64,000 bases of DNA from Prinia subflava. Its lineage: Eukaryota; Chordata; Aves; Passeriformes; Cisticolidae. The notes under the pieces are model-generated. The model was not told where the DNA came from and ran no database searches. It saw only the letters and a program-made list of their open reading frames with translations. A program made the position numbers and the translations under genes. This document shows positions 1-12,765 of the stretch, piece by piece. Within the stretch, counting starts at the first letter, position 1. Every line of letters starts with the position of its first letter. The stretch is from positions 7,254,001 through 7,318,000 of the forward strand of contig NC_086266.1 in assembly GCF_021018805.1 (NCBI RefSeq), given 5' to 3'.

Positions 1-470
1 CGACACAACAAGCAAAAAACCTCTTCTCAGCCCAAACCCTCCGCGCCCTCCTACCTGTGGAGGTGGATTGCACCGTTTTCCTCATCCACTCGTAGGAGCT
101 GTGCCTTTGGCTGCTGGGGGAGATCTGCTGGGCATTAATTGTCTCTCCGGGAGGCAAGGCCGCAGCAGCAGCAGCAGCAGCAGCAGCGGGGTGCAGGGAG
201 CTGTAGTCAGCAGAGCTGTAGGAGCCCTGGCCAGGGGACGAGCCATTGATGTGGGCAGCGGGCCCGGCGCCGGACGGGCCTGGGCCGTAGGCGCTCCAGT
301 CCTCGCGCTGGGGGCCGTAGTGGGAGCCCCAGGCCGGCGCCGCCTGCCCGTGGCCGTCCAGGCCTGGCACAGGGTGGTATCCCATGTACTCGGGGTAGGC
401 CGGGGCGGACACGAAGTTCTGCACGGGCAGGTTGTTGCTGGTGCACCTTGCGGATCCTGGATACATGCTG
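1..470. other. CpG-rich island over CDX4 exon 1
   Basis: The exon and the start of intron 1 are GC-rich with many CpG dinucleotides, in contrast to the AT-rich DNA beyond about position 600. This is usual for a developmental homeobox gene and indicates an island that reaches off the left edge. Confidence 0.7.
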
Positions 471-502
471 GTGTCTTTATCCAACAGATAGCTCACGTAC
501 AT
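55..502 (-). CDS. CDX4: CDX4 first coding exon (caudal-type ParaHox factor), partial gene
   Basis: The exon encodes the N-terminal 149 residues, plus a split Gly, of a caudal-family transcription factor. This family binds TTTAT-type sites in the nucleus and patterns the posterior body axis and blood progenitors. The start MYVSYLLDKD is the conserved caudal N-terminus. YMGYHPV (residues 40-46), REDWSAYGPGPS (66-77), DYSSL (99-103) and YEWMRKTVQ (137-145) follow; YEWM is the hexapeptide-like motif before the homeodomain. The ATG has A at -3, and the exon ends ACAG|GTAGGAG, a good donor in phase 1. The homeodomain exons are beyond the left edge. CDX4 is preferred over CDX1 and CDX2 because YMGY, REDW-YGPGPS and the RHS-Y-WMRKTVQ block fit CDX4 and fish/frog Cdx4, and because the neighbouring kinase is KDRL-like. 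CDX1 remains the main alternative. An oddity is a run of ten alanines at residues 106-115. Confidence 0.82.
163..192 (-). repeat. GCT trinucleotide run coding polyalanine in CDX4
   Basis: Eight consecutive GCT codons followed by GCG and GCC encode Ala106-Ala115 of the CDX4 exon. The near-pure codon run is a microsatellite, so the length is likely to vary between individuals and species. From memory, mammalian CDX4 has no such run here, while CDX2 has polyalanine elsewhere. Confidence 0.9.
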
Positions 503-670
503 GGTGCTCACAGCCGGCCTTTGTCTCGCCGGGACATCCTGCTCCTCACAGGGTTTGTTTGATCTCCCTTCCCCTCCTCTTTCTTTCTCTCTTTTCTAGC
601 CCAGCCTGGCTCTATAAATGACTCCTGCTAGCCCTGATGTCCCTTTACTACACATGATTAACAATGGTTT
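503..670 (-). promoter_or_regulatory. CDX4 5' leader and proximal promoter (motif-based)
   Basis: This lies immediately upstream of the CDX4 ATG. On the minus strand ATTTATAG (612-619) fits the published caudal consensus MTTTATR, which would allow auto- or cross-regulation by CDX proteins. It could also act as a weak reversed TATA element. On the plus strand AACAATGG (660-667) fits a SOX core site. No transcription start can be fixed from sequence alone. Confidence 0.4.
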
Positions 671-3600
671 TACCAGGTGCTGGTGGTAACAGTTTACTAA
701 GGTCCTGCCTGATGTCACAGATAACTGCCTGCCCCAAAATTACATTTGCATTCAAATGAAGGGCTGCCCATGCAGGCAACCCCACCTTGCTGCTAGTTCC
801 AGGGCTTCCTTTCTCACAGATCTTTATGGATTGCCAGCCCCGTTCTTTACTTTGAGAATGTGGTTTGAAATCTCGTGGTCTTCCAGCAGAGCCGAGTGTG
901 TAGTTAACCATAACTGCTCAGGCAGTAGAAGTTGTATTTTTCTTGAGCAGTGCGTGTCAGGATCTCACTTCAGGCACTCAGAGTTACTCAAAGCCTGCTG
1001 TCTGCTGGTCCAGTAGTAGTTCTGCTCTATTTTTTTAAAAGCTAAACCCAAAGGAGCAGTTCAGTATTTAACTGCAGCTCTTACAGAGCTCCTCACATGA
1101 GCACTCTTCTTGACTTCAGCTCTTCATCTGTGTGGGAGAGCACTTAGAAACCACAGTAATCCCGGTGATTTTACCATTACAAAGGATATACAAGGAGTCT
1201 CATAGTCATTTTGAGCATTTGTTCATACGAATAGTCTTGTTGATGTTAGCAAGCTATTCATGAGCTGGCTGCTTGCCACGGTGATTGAAGTTCCTCTATT
1301 CTAACCTCCAGTGTTCACAGAAAGGGAATCTGTTATTGAGAGAATGCAGAATTTGTCACTTTCCCTGTGCTTACGTGTTGGTTGTGATATTGAAATGAGT
1401 GATAGTTTTCCCTGAAGGTTTTTTTTTTTTGTTCTCATTGCTGTGCTTCTTCACAATAAGTAACACCTTTTCTCGGAAATATGGGAACAAATTATAGCTT
1501 TTTAGCTCAGGAAAGCAGTTTCCTAACTTTCAGGGACAATCTGATGTTTGTGAGTAACAAATCCCTATGAGATCATCTGTGACCGGGAGCAAGGAGAGAA
1601 AGTGTGGATTTCTTTTTCTAAACGAGATAGATGCCTTAGCACTGCCTCTTAATGGCAGTTCAGCCTGTTTTCATTCCTGTTCCTTTAACGATGTGATACT
1701 CAATTGCACCTTTATTAATCATCCCACTTGTTAAAAGGAGTTTTTCCTTAAACAGGTGCAAAGTATAATGAGTTTTTCCTTTGTTCAGAGGTGTATTTTT
1801 TCTCGGAGTCTTTTGCACTTTAACACCATTTAAATATCCAGGTTCTGGGAGGAAGGAATCACTCTGCACACCTGACAACACCGTTGTTTCCTTCAGTGAG
1901 AGAACGGTGTCCTTAGGCTGCAGTCACAATGTGCCTTGGGGCTGGAGTCGTGGAAAAAGCTTTTTTGACTGATAATTTCAGAAGCACAGCTACCTGCTCA
2001 GAGTATTTCAGATTGTCCTGCTGTGCACTCCAAAATATTTGTGCTCTTTGGCTCATTTTCTTGTTTTTGAGGGCTGATGTTGTGTCGGTGTAATTGCTGC
2101 AAGGTATTTTAAAAATCATTAGGTGGCGGGAAGTTGCCAGAAGCTGTTTCTGCTGCTTGCATATGTGAGCTTACTCGCTTGCAATTTGCACATCTGTGAC
2201 AGCTGGCCACTCAGAATTACCCAGCAGAGCTGCCGGGAAGGACTTCCCAAATCCAGGGAAGTCAGTGATCAGTGGGTCATGGATCTGAACTGCTTAATTC
2301 TGCTGCAGCAGCAAAATAAATCACAGTTGTCTAATTTAGAATTAGGCGTCTCTGGACAGCCTGTCTACAGTTAGTGTGATTTTAATGTAGTGGGATCTTC
2401 TTACTTTTTAACTCAAGTGTTCTTCTTCCTTCTCAAATTTAGAGTACTGTGGTTGCTCAGTAGCTCTTGAGTGCTGAAATAGTTACAAAGAAAAATTCTT
2501 TTCATCTTTTTGCTGTAAGTTGGTTTCATTTCCTTTCTTCCTCTTCAAAACTGCTGAAGCCTCATCCTTGTAGGTGTTTCATGCCTCTCCTGAGTGCAGG
2601 TGTAGCAATAAATCAGCCAGAGGAAGAAGCAGCATTTTCTCCTTTACTGGAGCCCTCCAGCTGTCTGCAAAATGTTCTAATTATGTTCTTTCAAGGAAAC
2701 TTTTCCTGCCTTATCTGCCTGATACAGCCCAACACAGAGCTCTGCAGAAGGGCTGAGTTGGAGCTGCCCTTGTTCAGTGTTCAGGAATGTTGGATACACC
2801 AGGCTCCAGCCATGGATTCATTCTCTCCCAGTGCAGCATTGCTCCACAAGGAACATTTTGGTCCATATTTCACAATGGTTTAATTTGTGTCATGGGAGCT
2901 ACTGAAAGCAGTAAAATGGTGATTATTCCTGTGTATTAGAAAAATCACATCAAATAGCTTTTGATGCTTTCAATAATACAAGGATATAATGACATGGAAG
3001 GAGATTCTTCCTCTTCCATAGTGCCTAAAGAAAGGGCTTTACAATCTGGGATGGCTGAACTGGCAGTGCTTTGCTCCTCTGGCCACATGCTGTGCCCACA
3101 AAGCAGGAAACTGCATCCTTTGGATTCCTGAGTACCCTGAGCTGGTCTGGCTCCAGCAAGCTGCACTTTATCTTTGGTTAGCCCAGGCTTTTATCATTTA
3201 TGTCATTTCAATCTTACCTATTAGTTAAACCACAGTCATTTGACTGTAATTGCTGGAGCTATGTGAATAGTCACGTATTAATATAGTTAATTTAAAATGA
3301 AATATTTTCAAAAGTTCTCAAATGCAAAGTGAATGGAAATGAGAAATCGCCCTGAGTTCTCAAGAGGGAAAAGAACTTTACTGAGATGATCCTAAAACAC
3401 CTTTACCCTTCGGCCTCTCTAAGATGCATTTTTCTAGTTCTGAATTTGAATAGTTTCCAAGCTGGGAAGTGGTGTCCACCAGAGGTCCTGGATGGGAAAA
3501 CATCTCTGCAGGAGGTTTTATCAGGTGATATTGATATGGGCAGAGACCAAGTAGCAACACTGGGATCCTCCAGTCCACTTTGATTGTTCCTCTTCTGCTA

Positions 3601-6030
3601 CATGAATGAGTCTCCAGAGCTTTCCCTTGCCGTGTCACAAAGCCATGGATCTGCCAAGGTCCCATCCTTGTGTTTCTGAGCTGATCTGTGTCACATTTTA
3701 ACCACATCCCTGTCCTGGGCTGCACACCTTCTCCTACACATCCCATCTTCCTATCTAGGGACTGACAGAGCTCCAGTAGCTCTGTTTTATTTTTCTGAGC
3801 CTTTGTTTTTTTTTCTGTTCTCTTTTTCTGGGCCCCAAGAGTAGCAGCACCCATTTTTGGAGGCGCGTTCCCGTTCCGAGCCTGCTCTGTGACTGCGGTG
3901 AGGCAATGGGGACAGCTGGTGGTCAGCTGCCTGCATGGCAAGGAGACCTCCCCGGCGTGCAGGGACAGCGACCCTGTTCAGATTGCAGAATTCAGCCTGC
4001 TCAGTTCTGTTCGGAACAGGACTCGTGCCTGTCACACATCCAGCTGCAGGAAGCAGCAAAGCTCCTGAAGAATCCTGGCTTGGAATTCTGGATATGATGC
4101 AGGGATTTTTTTTCTCTGCTGTTTGATTAATGGTAACATCTCTCCTTGAAAACCTGAAGTGGACTATTATGGAGCGTGCCAGGCTTTTAAAAATTAGCTT
4201 TTACAAGGAATTTTCTGGGCTAAAATGGTCTGAAAGGTGCTGCAGTACAGAGTGGGATTGCTGGGTGGTGACAGAGCTGGGGTGTGAGCAGGCAGGGCTG
4301 GGACACTCCTGCCATCGAGCCTCAGGGCTGGGATGTCACATCCTCTGCACACCAGAGAACAGGCTCAGGAGGTGATGACAGTGAGGAGCCAAGAGCAGGG
4401 CTGTGATATTTTAATCTTGTATTCTCTAAAGAGTAGCTGTGCTTCAAATGTATTTTCTTTGTTAATCAGTGTATATACTCTTAAAATAATGGCCCCAACT
4501 TCCAGCTAGCGTATGCTGACATGAGTGTAGCCCTTAGGATGGCTACAGTGAACAGCTGTCTCACAAGAACTCCGAGAATACTCCCAGTTCTGAAAGAAAG
4601 AGTCTCTTTTCCTCACTGTTGTTCTCTGTGCTTTGAATTTTAACACCTTGCAATGCGCTGGATCTCCTTGGGCTGTGTGAGTCACGGCCCTGCTGCAGTG
4701 GGATTGGAAGTGGTGACATTGTGGCAGCCTTAACCTGAAAATTCTCTGCTCCATAATCTTCCCAGAAGTGCAAACAAACCACAGCCTCTGTGTAAGAGCC
4801 TAGATGAGGGATGAGGGACTCCCAAGTGGCTCTTAATCAAACTGCTGTTTATTGCCTAGGTGAAATTACAGCAATCTTGGGTTGTGGGTAAGAAGAGCCA
4901 GCTTAAAGCTGCCAGTCACACCTGAAAGCGTGCTTGAGAGACCCCTAAGTTCTGGTTGCAATGCATTATCTCTTTTTCTGTGCTGAATATGCTAATTTGA
5001 AACATCCAACCAGTATAAGACACAAATCCTGTAGAGTCTACATGCAGTCTATCAGAACTATTACACTGCCATACTGTGTTACGTTTTAAACCCTAAAAGC
5101 TACTCTCTAGAGCCCTTTTTTTTCTTCCTTGCCACATTGGCAGGGTCTCTGTGCCCCTTGGAACCCTTGGCATCCCTTTTATTTGCCAAGGACGTTGTTC
5201 ATTCAACAGGGATTTTCCCTTCAGCCCACTCAACCATTGTTTTTCCAGTTGTTCAGTCACTGTCTGGCTTGGCATCTTATACATCAAAACTTGCCTTCAT
5301 TTCTCTTTCACTTACAGGTTTCATATTCTCAGAGTCTTTTGCCAAACAATCATATCTATGAGACTTTCCTGTTTCATCTTCCCCAACACCTCTGTTCCGT
5401 GCCTGCTGCCTCGCCTGCCCCTCTGCTGCCCACAGGAACAGGAGAAAAACCCATCCCCAGAGCTGCCTTTGGGCTCTGCACACCTGGAGCACAACACAAG
5501 GTTCCATCCCTGCCCACAGCCCCGGGCTGAGGGGAATTCCTGCTGTCAGCTCCGGGAGCAGCAGAGTTCAGCAGAGGGGGATCCAGCATTCCCACCCCGG
5601 GATTTTGTGTTTGTGTGTGTGGTTAACGCTTCTCTGCTGCTGGAACCCCCCCTGTCTGCAGCTCCTTGAAATTTATAAGGAACCTGTGCTATATATTAAA
5701 ATTAGGGCTATATTAGGAAATTCTTCACCTTAGATGATGGTTTTGAAAGCTCTGTGAACACCTGGCTCCAGGAGCACATTCGGGATTTGGGCACTTGGCT
5801 GCTGAGCACAGACTGAATGTGGATTATTTTCATCAAATTCTTAACTAACATCAAGAATTGGTATTTTTCCTTTTCGAAGTGCGGTTTTCCCCCCTCCTTT
5901 AGTATGGAAAACATCCCTGGATACGAGAGTGTCTCAGCGTAGGTGAGGGGTGAACAAGGACATTTCTTACAGCTGTGTACGGTGTTTCCATCCTCCTGGA
6001 TGAAAGTCACGGCACTGGCCTCTCCAAAGT
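671..6030. other. CDX4 upstream intergenic DNA, no gene seen
   Basis: AT-rich, mostly single-copy-looking DNA. Open frames here, including a 187-codon minus-strand frame at 3378-3941, match no family I know and lack a plausible gene context. A weaker CTCF-like match (TCATTAGGTGGCGGG, 2116-2130) is the only site worth marking. Confidence 0.5.
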
Positions 6031-6038
6031 GACAATTC

Positions 6039-6053
6039 CCACTAGGTGGCACT
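6039..6053 (+). promoter_or_regulatory. CTCF-type motif
   Basis: CCACTAGGTGGCACT fits the core CTCF consensus (C-C-A-n-n-A-G-G-n-G-G-C-R-C) at nearly every fixed position. It lies about 5.5 kb upstream of the CDX4 start, where a boundary or loop anchor would be plausible. Binding is inferred from the motif only. Confidence 0.45.
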
Positions 6054-6314
6054 TGGAATCCATCGCACGGGCAAAACCCCGGCTGATGGAGTACCTGTGA
6101 GCTGCCACTCGGATTTGTACTTAGTGATCGACCAAGCTAAGAAATGATCAGTGTAGTGCTGCCTGCAGCAAGTTTCACAGCTCTGTTTTAAACCAGCATT
6201 GATTAAATCCCCACCCCCGGCTCCGTGTGAGAGAGCATTAGCACAGAATTTCTGTGAGCACAGAAATTATCCCCTCTCTGAATGCCTGCATCCAGCTTTC
6301 CCCACTGCCCCACC

Positions 6315-6445
6315 AGTTTCCCACCTCCAAAAAAAACCCCCACATCCAAACCCTCCAAAAACCCCAAACAAACTAAAACCCCCAAACCCAAAGGAAACAA
6401 ACAAAAAACCCTCAAAAACCCCAAAACAAAAACCAACTCCCCAAC
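6315..6445 (+). repeat. C/A-rich low-complexity tract
   Basis: About 130 bases made almost only of A and C runs (CCAAA, CCCCAAAAC and similar). It gives spurious proline/lysine-rich frames. No regular period. Confidence 0.8.
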
Positions 6446-9400
6446 CAAATGATTGTTTATTTCCCTGGAAATTAAACTTAATACTGCTGTTTTAAAAGTT
6501 TTATGGTTTTATTTGAAGTGTCCAGGTAAGTGTCAACACCCCAGGCTCTGCTCCCATTGATATTCAAGGCTCTTCTCAGAGTAGTGCAGGAATTTGCAGT
6601 TTGCACAAATAAAATAGGCCATAAGCAAGGACAGAAGTGACAGCAGGAGTAACAGCAAAGAAATAAATGATGTGGAGAAAAATGGGAGCTGCCAAGGGAG
6701 AGGTGCATTGGGAATATTTGGTTCTGGACTGTCTGACATGGGCTCAGGGGGCATCACACAGCACCTCATAACCAGCTCACCGCTACTGGTGATGCTTCTC
6801 CACCCAAACTTTTGACTGTGCAGCTCTTTAGTGAGAGCAGAAATGCTAAAGATACAGGACAGCAGCTGAGGAAACCTAGAGCCGGGTTTAGCACAGCTCA
6901 AGTTCTGTTTTGCTCTGCCACGTTATTTAATCTTTAATTTATGGCAATGAATCTTAAGCTGTTCAGGGGTACAAGGGCAAAATCCTGTTCTTCACCATGG
7001 TTTATGGACAGAGGAGCTCAAGTCAGTGAGAGAAGTGGTCTGAGCCTTTTCCAATGTCCTGTTAAGGACACAGGTTTGTGCTCAGCAGCTGAAATATGGG
7101 TTTGTGAGCATTAGGCTTGCATATGACTCTGAGTGGTTTCTAGGGTTCAAAAATTACTCACTAAACTCAAAAAGAGCCTTTCAGCTATTTATGTTGGCTG
7201 TGCCCTTTTGAGGGAAGCTGCTCTAAGTAGTAGGCTTGCAATTGCCATTGTTAAAAATTCATTATGAACGAGATGAGATTATTAAAAATAAATCAAATAC
7301 TTTGGGTTCACTTGTACTGGTGAGCTGAATGTATTTCTGCAAATCCTGGTGTAAAAACTCAAGAGTTTGGAACGGAAACATTCGAGTTTGGTGTTAAAAG
7401 CAAAACTTCCAACACCATCCTGAGAGAAGCCCTGAAGCCTCTTTGGGGGAGGTTTGTGGCTGTGCAGCTTTAAGTGCACAGCACCTGCAATGCTGCAGCA
7501 AGAGAGGGATTTAAAATAGCAGCGTGTGGGCACTGCGTGTGTTTGCTTGGGAAGTGACAATACCTGCGAGTGCCCCTGCCACAGGAGCTCACTGTGCTCA
7601 TGTGTCCCTCAGAATGCGAGTGGAGGTGCTCAGAGCAACGCATCCAGGGGCAAAGGTTTCCCAAAGGGAAAAGGCAGAGATGCTCCTCCGCCTGCTCCTC
7701 TTGCCAAGGTGCTGGGTGGGAGCGGCAGTGGTTTTGAGCCCAGAACAAACGGCATGTGCGATTTACTGCTGCGAGATTATTCTGAACAAAGAGCTCAGGA
7801 GGAGCTGGATAAAGATGTGATAATTGCGTGAGTCACAGGCAATACAGTGTTTAAAGAATCTCAATCCTTCGGCTTCAAGCTACACTGTCAGTGTAGTTTT
7901 CCAGGACTGTGCAGAGTGTGGTTTACTGAAGTTCTCTCTAAAGTATCTGAGTTTAAATTCTGATTATTTGGAAGACAGCATGCTTGAATAACCACATCAT
8001 TGCATTCGTTTTGCATAACAATCCTTGTTTCCACTTTTACAGCTGTATAATGGTATTTCATACTTTTTACAGTGCCTGATATTCAAGAAGATCAAAGTGT
8101 TTAGCAGATATTTTCTATCTTTGTACTTCTAGCAGTGGAATAAATATTTCTGCTCAAATCTAATCTGTTACACTGGGACTTCTATGGCTGCTCAGCTGAG
8201 CATGAGATAGTCTGGGGGTAGATGATTATCTGCATAGATGCTTCTAGGAAGTAATTAGAACTCACTTGGCATAATTATGTAGAGTTTGGACATTCTGAGA
8301 ATAAAGAGTCATAGTTAACAACGTTTATTTGAATGTTTGCTGAGCGTAGGATCCTACATTTAATTAAATATATTATTAGCAGCTCCAGTTCATAGAATCC
8401 TCTAATAATGTTGGTTGTTTCAATGGCAGTAATTCTCTGTGTGGATCTTTGATGTGTGGACATCCCTTCCCAATGTCCCGTCATGTCCCCTTTCCTTGCA
8501 GTTCCTGAATGGGACTGTGGCTGTAGATGGAAAAAGAACCATTTATGTAATTCTAATTATTTCTGTACTATTTATTTCTCTAGGATTGCTCTGACTGTAA
8601 CTCCCGAGTGTTTTTTCCTGCCATATTTCCTTTTCTTGACTAGAACTATTTCTTTATTTCTCTTAAGGCACCGGAAGGAATCCTTGAGGTCCCAGGCTCA
8701 GTATGTTCTTTTTTTCTCAAAGCCTTCCAGCAGGATATCCCATTTTCAAAATTAATGCAGCATTTTGTTTTTGGAAAACAGGAAGGGCAGTCCAAGGAAT
8801 AGATGACAATAAAGATTGTTGCTGAGATGTCCAAACATGGAATTCAGATTTTAGCAGAAGGTGTACAGATCATGAACAAGAATCTTCCCTTTTAAAGGCT
8901 TTTAAGGAAAAGAAATTACAGCAGGAAATGCTAGATGGAATTTTCAGTCTTTCCTCTAAAGAGATGTCTTATCCAGAAACAAAGCCACTTGAAATAGGGA
9001 CTGGCTCGTAAACATGAAGAGAATTCACTTGTAAAGTAGGTTTAAATATTGTCTGCTGCTCAGTACAAGAATAAAAGCTAAAAAAAGGTTTTATTACACA
9101 GCAAGCAACCAGTGCATCTTATTCCTGTGGTCGTGGTGAGGTTTGGTTTTGTTCTTTTTTTGTTCTTTCTTTTCCTTCTCCTACTACAGTCACGGTGCAA
9201 AAATTTAATGAGCCATCTGCTGAACGACAGTTTTCCTCTGTAAATCAACAGGGGGAAATAGCAGCCTCTTCCTTAGCAGAGCTATTCCTTAAATATGCTC
9301 AAAGTGGGTTCTTTTTTATCAAAGTGCTATCACTTTTCATAATACAGCAAGCATTTTAACATTTAAAGCAATGACAAGTCGCAGCCAAGGTTTAGCTCTT

Positions 9401-12030
9401 GTTTGGTTGTTTAGAGTCACAGGATCCTGGATGTGCTGTTGTAGGGACAGGATGTCCAGGCTTTTATTAAACCATAGAAATTCCTTCATTGTCAAATATT
9501 TCCAGGCTCATCAGATCTGAGGCAGAACATCACATTTGATATATCGGTTGCTTTTCCCTTAGCACAGTTGTGTAATGCTCATGTCATACCTGCAGCCTGA
9601 GATGAAAACACCCTTCTCTTGCAGGCTGCACACAAACACATCTCAGCACAGCTCCATGGATCTCACCAAATCACACATTTGGGGGGGTTCTTGCCTTGTT
9701 TCTCAGAGTTTATGATGAGAATATTGCTACTTGCCTCCCTTTGGGTTATGGTTTGTAATTGCAAACCTCATCTCATGAACAAATCTCACATGTAGAAATT
9801 TTTCAAATGATCGTTACAACTCAGATTTCCTCCTGTCTCATCCAAAAAGTTTCATTTAGTAAAATCTGAGCTTAAATACTACAAAAAAACTCCCCAGGAA
9901 ACCAAACAAACAGCCTGGTATAGAAATACCTCTGTAAGCCTGACTGTGCTTGTGATTACCCCTTTTTTGTTCCCTTGGGGGTTTTGTTACTTTTAGATCT
10001 AAGTAGTTGGTGAAGGAAAAACTTGGGTTTGCTTGCTGGACAGAGCACAACACAAATCCAGTATGGTGAGATCCTCCTTGCTCCAGAAATTGTTGGGAAG
10101 GGAGCAGTAAAGAAGCCCTGACTGGGTCAGGTAGCCCTGAGAATGACCAATGAAGAGCTGCAGCTTCTCCTTGTGGCTCAGTGTAATGAATATTCCTGAG
10201 CATATTTCTAATATTGCTGTTGGGAACAAGAAGAGAGCTGCACCCTTCTCCTGTCTGTAGCTGCTGAGCTGTGAGCACCAGCCACAGGGGATGAAATTGG
10301 GTTTCAAGGCATGTCCCAGTGATATTTCAGAGCCACGGTTGCATCTGACTTTGCCTCATGAATAAGACACAACAAAAAGTGCTCCAGCTGGTGATCAGTG
10401 CTGCTTCCTCAGCAAATGATCCTGTTGCTATGAGACCACAGGGACTCTGGGCTGGCTGCAGTGGCTGGTTTCATCCAAACCCCATCCAGAAGGTTGTTCT
10501 TGCCAGATGATGCAGCCTCAGTGATTTCAGTATTTACAGGACCTGCTGGAGGCTTGTTAGTAAAATACTGCTTCCATTGGGATGTCACCAGAAATAGAAA
10601 GAACCACATTTGTGATGTAGATTTTCAAAGAAAAGTGGCAAATGAAGGGTTGGCTTTAAAATGAGGTTCCAGATGGGAGAGGATCCTTGCATGTCCTGCA
10701 GGTTCATGGATCAGGGAAGAGGCACTGAGGCACAAAGAGCAGCAGGTCTGTTTGGAGATCTGGTGAAACAGCAGAGGGAGAGGATCTCTTTATCAATTAT
10801 TCTGTAAAATGTCAGTGGGAGAATGTAGAGGAGAGGAAGGTGTTAGACCAGAGGATACTGTAAGAGGTGTAGGATCTTTGTACTCTGTGAATCTGTGGTT
10901 AACACTGAATGCTTTGAAGGTAATTACAAAACCAGCAGTGAAGCTATGACGTGTTTAAATGAGGAAGTCAGGAATGAACTGTGGGTTTGTTAGAGTCAAT
11001 AGAACAGAGTATTCCTTCCTGCTCTTTCCAGGTCCATCAATTGAAGGTTTAAGCAAACACTGTTTTGCAATAAGGTGTTTGAGCTTGTAAAGTGAATTTT
11101 AGAACTGTTACATCTTTGTCTGAGAATAATTAGCCTGAGCTGCTTCATGCACTTCTTTGGCCATGATTTTGTCTGCTGAAATCCTAAAATAATGTTGTGT
11201 CTAAGTGTGAGGAGAAAGGTATTCTGCACAACCAGGTACTGGCTGGTGTCTTTGTCAAATCAAGGTATTGCATAGATGTGTACAGAAACACCTCTGGAGT
11301 GCCCAGCTCTGGAAATGGCTTCCCTGAGCTTCTGTGGAGGCAGATTGGAATTCAGCTACAGAAAAGAATTGACAAGCCTCTGACAAGGAGAGGTCATTCA
11401 AAAGGTGGGAGCGTTGTCCTCTCTAGGGTATCTCCACCCAAACTCACCTGCCCTGTGTAACTGCTCAGATATACATTGGGAGGGCAAGAACTATTTCAGT
11501 ATATTCCTTTCTAGTTTCAGCTGATACCAATGCTGCTTTAAGGAACAGGAGAGAGAAAATGAAACATTTGCAGACTGCTTTTTTCTTGTTCTTCCTCTAT
11601 GTCCTTTTTTTTTCTCTCAGGCATGGTGTAAATATTAGCAAATTAAAAAAGGCACATTATTTTGAACTGATCCTCATTTCACAATAATTAGCAAACTCTA
11701 ATGGCCTTTAGGAAAAACCTTTCCCATTCCATTCTGTTTGATTAGAGAAGCCCAACAGGAGCATGAAGAGAGAACAGAACTGCTTTCTTTGCACATTTGC
11801 TCTGTCACAGAGGAGATGGGAGATATTTTTGCTCCCTTCTGGTGATACGGTAAGGAAAGTAGCAGGAGCAGAGTGGTTCTTGCAGGTCCCTTCTTGTATC
11901 ACAGTATTTAGAAAATAAACTTCTACTTCAGAGCTTGGTAATCCTTAAAAGGTTTGTCAAGATTGCTGGAGTCCACACCAAGAGCTCAAAATAGTTCTGC
12001 TGCACTGGCAAAAAATCATTTGCTATTACA
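6446..12030. other. Intergenic DNA, no gene seen
   Basis: AT-rich DNA without recognisable exons or mobile-element ends. A compact inverted repeat (CTACACTG-T-CAGTGTAG, 7880-7896) is the only structured element noticed. Confidence 0.5.
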
Positions 12031-12035
12031 TTTCC

Positions 12036-12765
12036 TGTCATGCTGTGTTTGTGTGGGGGGTGTTTTTTGGGTCACTCTCCTCCCAGTTAGGTAGTTCTGA
12101 GAAGTTTGAAGTGTCGCTCTGAGCCTCAGGTTGTTGTTGCAGCTCCCATGAGGTGCTGTTGGGAGCTGTGAGGGGAGGAACAGGTTCATTCTCTGTTGAG
12201 GGGACAGGGACACTGGCACCTGTCCAGGGGAGAGGGGGGCTTGGCATGCCTTTGAACCATCTTCAAGGTGAATGATGAGGGCTGGAGTCTCAGGGTTGCT
12301 GTTCCCTGAGGTAATCAGGTTTTCAGGCTTCTCTAGCCCTAAGGGTTCCACGCTGGAGCCAGAGAAGACAGGCTGAGTCTGCCAGTCCATGTTTCCAAGG
12401 TTGTTTATTCTTCATTATCTCTCAGTCCTTTCTCAGCTCTGCAGGGTGTCCCCAGCAGGACATCAGAGAGCGGGTCAGAGGGTCCCAGACCTTATGTACG
12501 GTACCCCTGACCCAACCACCATCCAAAACGTACTTTTTATTTACAAAACTTTGCCAATACCTACTACCTATGTTAACATGTAATTTCTACTCTAAACCAA
12601 TCCTTAAAATCCAACTCAGCAAAAGATGGGGGACAAGACCAAGAACAAGGAGGACAGGACCACTCCCCAATTCCTCCATATACTAAAAATCCTAGCATCT
12701 ACATTTGCATTCTATGATAAACTAGCTACTGCTTATTTTGAGTTCTTTCAGCTTGTGATTGTTCA
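12036..12765 (-). mobile_element. LTR-type endogenous retrovirus sequence, borders uncertain
   Basis: Read on the minus strand, this has retroviral LTR character. There are two AATAAA signals (12536-12541 and 12404-12409) and a 16-bp stretch, TTTATTTACAAAACTT on the plus strand (12536-12551), identical to one in the better-bounded LTR at 13296-13617. The left end may be the TGTCATGC at 12036, but I found no matching target duplication, so part of the span may be flanking or internal sequence. The 124-codon minus-strand frame here resembles no known retroviral protein. Confidence 0.5.

Noticed and set aside
55..502. Assignment to CDX2
   Set aside because: The CDX2 N-terminus has a different segment after the DKD motif, and CDX2 would be expected next to FLT3. 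The YMGY, REDW and WMRKTVQ details fit CDX4 better.
612..619. Canonical TATA box for CDX4
   Set aside because: TATAAA reads on the plus strand, opposite to the gene. The minus-strand reading fits a caudal site better than a TATA box.
3378..3941. 187-codon minus-strand open frame
   Set aside because: The predicted protein is low in recognisable motifs, matches no family I know, and lacks promoter, splice or conservation signs. A frame this long can occur by chance in 64 kb.
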